A stretch of 8,935 bases of DNA from DATCYZ01 sp036526195 (GTDB taxonomy: Bacteria; Pseudomonadota; Gammaproteobacteria; Burkholderiales; SG8-39): positions 1-8,935 of the forward strand of contig DATCYZ010000146.1 in the NCBI GenBank assembly GCA_036526195.1. The letters run 5' to 3'. The notes under the pieces are model-generated. The model searched no databases and was not told the DNA's origin. It saw only the letters and a program-made list of their open reading frames with translations. Both the position numbers and the translations under genes were made by a program. Shown here piece after piece: positions 6,013 through 8,935 of the stretch. Each line of letters starts with the position of its first letter. The stretch's first letter is position 1.

Positions 6013-8935
6013 GTGAAGCAGGAATCCCTCCCCGGCGCCGCCATCATCATCCGCGGCGCGCGCCAGAACAACCTGCGCAACCTGGACCTCGCGCTGCCCA
6101 CCGGCGAACTGCTGGTGGTGACCGGCGTTTCGGGCTCGGGAAAGTCGTCCCTGGTCTTCGACACCCTCTACGCCGAAGGCCAGCGGCGCTACGTCGAGAC
6201 CTTCAGCCCTTACGCGCGGCAGTTCCTCGACCGCATGGACAAGCCGCAGGTGGACTCGGTGGAGGGCATCCCGCCGGCGATCGCCATCGACCAGACCAAC
6301 CCGGTGCGCACCTCGCGCTCGACGGTCGGCACGATGACCGAGCTGAACGACCACCTGAAACTGCTGTTCGCGCGCGCGGCGCGCCTGCACTGCCGCGGCT
6401 GCGCGCGGCCGGTGGTGCGCGACACCCCGGCGACGATCCTCGCCGACCTCGGCGCGCGCGCGCCGGCGCTCGACGACCCGCGCCTGACCGTCACCTTCCC
6501 GGGGCCGGTGCCGAAGAACTTCACCGAGGCCGAGGTCACCCAGCTGCTCGAGCGCCAAGGCTACACCCGCCTGCACGCGCGCAGCGACGGGCTGCTCGAA
6601 GTCGTGCAGGACCGCTTCCGCGTCGGCGCCACCGAGGCGGCGCGCGCCAGCGACGCGCTCGAGGCGGCGCTGCGCTTCGGCCAGGGCCGCGTCAACGTCT
6701 ACCTCGAGGACGGCAGCGCCTGGCGCTACTCCGCCGACCTGCACTGCGCCCAGTGCGACCTGCACTATGCCGAGGTCACGCCCGCGGCCTTCTCGTTCAA
6801 TTCCCCGGTCGGCGCCTGCGACACCTGCCGCGGCTTCGGCCGGGTGATCGGCGTCGATTTCGGACTGGTGGTGCCCGACGACGCGAAGACGCTGCGCGAC
6901 GGCGCGGTGCGCCCCTGGCAGACGCAGAGCTTCAAGGAGTGCCAGGAAGACCTGATGAAGTACGCGCGCAAGCGCGGCATCGCCATCGACACGCCGTGGC
7001 GCGAGATGAGCGAAGCGCACCGGCACTGGGTGCTGGAAGGCGAGCCCGAGTGGAAGAGCTGGAAAAAGTCCTGGCCCGGCACCTGGTACGGGGTGCGCCG
7101 CTTCTTCGTCTGGCTGGAGTCCAAGGCCTACAAGATGCACATCCGGGTGCTGCTCTCGAAGTACCGCGCGTACACCCCCTGCACCACCTGCAACGGCACG
7201 CGCCTCAAGCCCGATGCCGCGCTCTGGCGGCTGGGCGACGCGCAGGCCGCGGGCGCCGCGATGCCCGGCGACTCGATGCACGACCTGATGCTGCGGCCGA
7301 TCAGCACCCTGCTCGAAGGGTTCCAATCCTACGCGCCCGGCGACGCCGCGGACGAGGCCACCACCATGCTGCTCGGAGAGATCCGCGCGCGGCTCGGCTA
7401 CCTGTGCCGCGTCGGCCTCGGCTACCTGACGCTGGACCGGCAGTCGCGCACGCTCTCCGGCGGCGAGGTGCAGCGCATCAACCTCACCACCGCGCTCGGC
7501 ACCTCGCTGGTGAACACGCTCTTCGTGCTGGACGAGCCCTCGATCGGCCTGCACCCGCGCGACATGGGCCGGGTCATCGGCGTGATGCAGCGGCTGCGCG
7601 ACGCCGGCAACTCGCTGGTGGTGGTCGAGCACGACCCGCAGATCATGCTGGCGGCCGACCGCATCCTCGACATGGGGCCCGGGCCGGGCGAGCGCGGCGG
7701 GCAGCTGGTGTTCATGGGCACGCCGGAGGAACTGAAGGCGAGCAACACGCTGACCGCGGACTACCTCGCCGGCCGCAGGCAGGCGCGCCTCGGCGCATCG
7801 AGCCGGCCGATTGCCGAGACCACGCCGCGGCTGCGCCTGTACGGCGCCGCCGAGCACAACCTGAAGGGCATCGACGTCGAATTTCCGCTCGAGCGGCTGG
7901 TCTGCGTCACCGGCGTGTCCGGCTCCGGCAAGTCGACGCTGGTGCAGGACGTGCTTGTGCCGGCGCTGTTCAAGGCCAAGGGCAAGCCTACTGAGGCCGC
8001 CGGCGCGCACCGCGAGCTGCGCGGCGCGGCGCTGATCAGCGAGGCGGTGTTCGTCGACCAGTCGCCGATCGGCAAGACCACCCGCTCGAACCCGGCGAGC
8101 TATGTCGGCGCCTGGGACGCGATCCGCGCGCTGTTCGCGCGCGCGCCGCTCGCGCGCGAGCGCGGCTACGGGCCGGGCACCTTCAGCTTCAACGCCGGCA
8201 ACGGCCGCTGCCCAGCGTGCGGCGGCAACGGCTTCGAGCATGTCGAGATGCAATTCCTTTCGGATGTCTACCTGCGCTGCCCGGATTGCGACGGCAAGCG
8301 CTACCGGCCGGAGGTGCTCGAGGTTTCGGTCGGCGGGCGCGGCGCCGACAGCCGCCGGATCGAGAAGACGGTGGCCGAAGTGCTCGACATGACGATCAGC
8401 GAGGCGGCGCACTTCTTCGCCGACGTGCCCTCGGTCATCCAGCGCCTCGCGCCGTTGGCGGAAGTGGGGCTCGAATACCTGCGCCTCGGCCAGCCGGTGC
8501 CGACGCTCTCCGGCGGCGAGGCCCAACGCCTGAAGCTCGCGGGCCATCTTGCCGAGGCCGCGGCGCGCAAGTCGCCGGCCGAGGCCGCGAAGCTGTTCCT
8601 GTTCGACGAACCGACCACCGGCCTGCATTTCGACGACGTTTCGAAGCTGCTCGGGGCCTTTCGCAAGCTGCTCGCCGGCGGGAATTCCCTCATCGTCATC
8701 GAGCACAACCTCGATGTCATCCGCAGCGCCGACTGGATCCTCGACCTCGGCCCCGAGGGCGGCGACGCCGGCGGCCTGCTGGTCTGCGCCGGAACCCCGG
8801 CGCAGGTCATGGACCACCCGACCTCCCACACCGGCGCCGCCCTGCGGGATTACGCGGCGTCGTTTGCGAAAAAGGGGTCTGACCCCTTTTCCGGGGCTGC
8901 GGCGCTGATTAAATCGGGGTCTGACCCCTTTTCCT
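6013..8935 (+). CDS. uvrA: UvrA-family ATPase (excinuclease ABC subunit A type), 3' end outside window
   Basis: At least 974 codons, open to the last base, with no frameshift. Two ABC modules are complete: Walker A GVSGSGKSS (38-46) and GVSGSGKST (634-642), signatures LSGGE (481-485) and LSGGEAQR (832-839), Walker B VLDEPS (505-510) and LFDEPTTG (863-870). Zinc cysteines are C245/C248 with C269/C272, and C733/C736 with C756/C759; C390/C393 match the CxxC of E. coli UvrA. UvrA scans DNA for bulky lesions and loads UvrB. Segments such as IDQTNPVRTSRSTVGT and LNDHLKLLFARAA differ from the housekeeping IEQKSTSHNPRSTVGT type, so this is probably a UvrA paralogue. Family homology ends near residue 950; an in-frame tail encoded by palindromic repeats follows. 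GTG 6013 fits the alignment (IIIRGARQNNL at 11-21) but lacks a ribosome site; TTG 5935 and GTG 5920 are alternatives. Confidence 0.9.
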   Translation, partial: MKQESLPGAAIIIRGARQNNLRNLDLALPTGELLVVTGVSGSGKSSLVFDTLYAEGQRRYVETFSPYARQFLDRMDKPQVDSVEGIPPAIAIDQTNPVRTSRSTVGTMTELNDHLKLLFARAARLHCRGCARPVVRDTPATILADLGARAPALDDPRLTVTFPGPVPKNFTEAEVTQLLERQGYTRLHARSDGLLEVVQDRFRVGATEAARASDALEAALRFGQGRVNVYLEDGSAWRYSADLHCAQCDLHYAEVTPAAFSFNSPVGACDTCRGFGRVIGVDFGLVVPDDAKTLRDGAVRPWQTQSFKECQEDLMKYARKRGIAIDTPWREMSEAHRHWVLEGEPEWKSWKKSWPGTWYGVRRFFVWLESKAYKMHIRVLLSKYRAYTPCTTCNGTRLKPDAALWRLGDAQAAGAAMPGDSMHDLMLRPISTLLEGFQSYAPGDAADEATTMLLGEIRARLGYLCRVGLGYLTLDRQSRTLSGGEVQRINLTTALGTSLVNTLFVLDEPSIGLHPRDMGRVIGVMQRLRDAGNSLVVVEHDPQIMLAADRILDMGPGPGERGGQLVFMGTPEELKASNTLTADYLAGRRQARLGASSRPIAETTPRLRLYGAAEHNLKGIDVEFPLERLVCVTGVSGSGKSTLVQDVLVPALFKAKGKPTEAAGAHRELRGAALISEAVFVDQSPIGKTTRSNPASYVGAWDAIRALFARAPLARERGYGPGTFSFNAGNGRCPACGGNGFEHVEMQFLSDVYLRCPDCDGKRYRPEVLEVSVGGRGADSRRIEKTVAEVLDMTISEAAHFFADVPSVIQRLAPLAEVGLEYLRLGQPVPTLSGGEAQRLKLAGHLAEAAARKSPAEAAKLFLFDEPTTGLHFDDVSKLLGAFRKLLAGGNSLIVIEHNLDVIRSADWILDLGPEGGDAGGLLVCAGTPAQVMDHPTSHTGAALRDYAASFAKKGSDPFSGAAALIKSGSDPFS
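8870..8890. repeat. GGGGTCTGACCCC palindrome, copy 1 (terminator-like)
   Basis: Perfect palindrome: arms AAAAGGGGTC and GACCCCTTTT around a single T. As RNA it can fold as a GGGG/CCCC stem with a small TCTGA loop, flanked by A and U tracts, which resembles a bidirectional intrinsic terminator. This GGGGTCTGACCCC / GGGGTCAGACCCC motif is, from memory, a common dispersed repeat in beta- and gammaproteobacterial genomes. Here it lies inside the open uvrA-like frame, encoding KKGSDPFS. Confidence 0.7.
8916..8934. repeat. GGGGTCTGACCCC palindrome, copy 2
   Basis: Shares 19 identical bases with copy 1 (GGGGTCTGACCCCTTTTCC at 8874-8892 and 8916-8934). The left A-tract is degenerate (AAATC). The offset is exactly 42 nt, so both copies are read in the same frame as GSDPFS, giving a 14-residue repeat in the predicted tail. 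The window ends here; more copies could follow. Confidence 0.7.

Noticed and set aside
5791..8829. A 1012-codon minus-strand open frame opposite the UvrA-like gene
   Set aside because: It is the antisense shadow of a GC-rich gene: the protein is Arg/Ala/His/Gly/Gln-rich with no domain, while the plus strand carries every UvrA motif in one frame.
1..8935. CRISPR array, prophage, insertion sequence, tRNA or rRNA
   Set aside because: No regularly spaced repeats apart from the single pair at 8870-8934, no transposase or phage protein, and no tRNA- or rRNA-like sequence recognised on either strand.

Overview
The window is a GC-rich chromosomal segment, most likely from a betaproteobacterium of the Burkholderiales/Rhodocyclales type. 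Reasons: strongly G/C-biased third codon positions, a Bug-family (TctC-like) solute-binding protein of the kind greatly expanded in that class, a long-form NfeD next to a slipin, and near-palindromic GGGGTCTGACCCC repeats. The genus is inferred, not proven.

Layout. All genes from 1 to 5603 are on the minus strand. Reading them in the direction of transcription: a PhzS-like FAD monooxygenase (5603-4353, TTG start with a strong Shine-Dalgarno) is followed 4 nt later by a Bug-type periplasmic binding protein (4348-3341). After a 94-nt gap come a long NfeD membrane protease (3246-1873) and a slipin/stomatin homologue (1879-1115) whose reading frames overlap. Then, 34 nt on, come an ornithine cyclodeaminase/mu-crystallin family protein (1080-157) and the N-terminus of a DAO-family FAD oxidoreductase (148 to beyond base 1). 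The only plus-strand gene is a UvrA-family ATPase starting near 6013. It stays open to the last base of the window.

The 409-nt divergent region 5604-6012 contains a sharply AT-rich island (21 G/C in the 90 nt 5701-5790). It carries a perfect 9+5+9 inverted repeat and a fair sigma-70-like promoter facing the monooxygenase operon, so this is probably the control region of that operon.

How the genes work together. The monooxygenase and Bug protein look like a catabolic unit: capture of a small carboxylate or aromatic acid, then flavin-dependent hydroxylation. NfeD and slipin form a well-known membrane-quality-control pair. The cyclodeaminase-like protein and DAO oxidoreductase look like an amino/imino-acid module that may be transcribed behind it. 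The UvrA-like ATPase carries all expected ATPase and zinc motifs, but some of its sequence departs from the housekeeping UvrA. Its 3' end runs in frame through two copies of a terminator-like palindrome.

I found no CRISPR array, phage genes, transposase, tRNA or rRNA, and no convincing undescribed system. The best second looks are the UvrA 3' end with its repeats and the AT-rich operator region.
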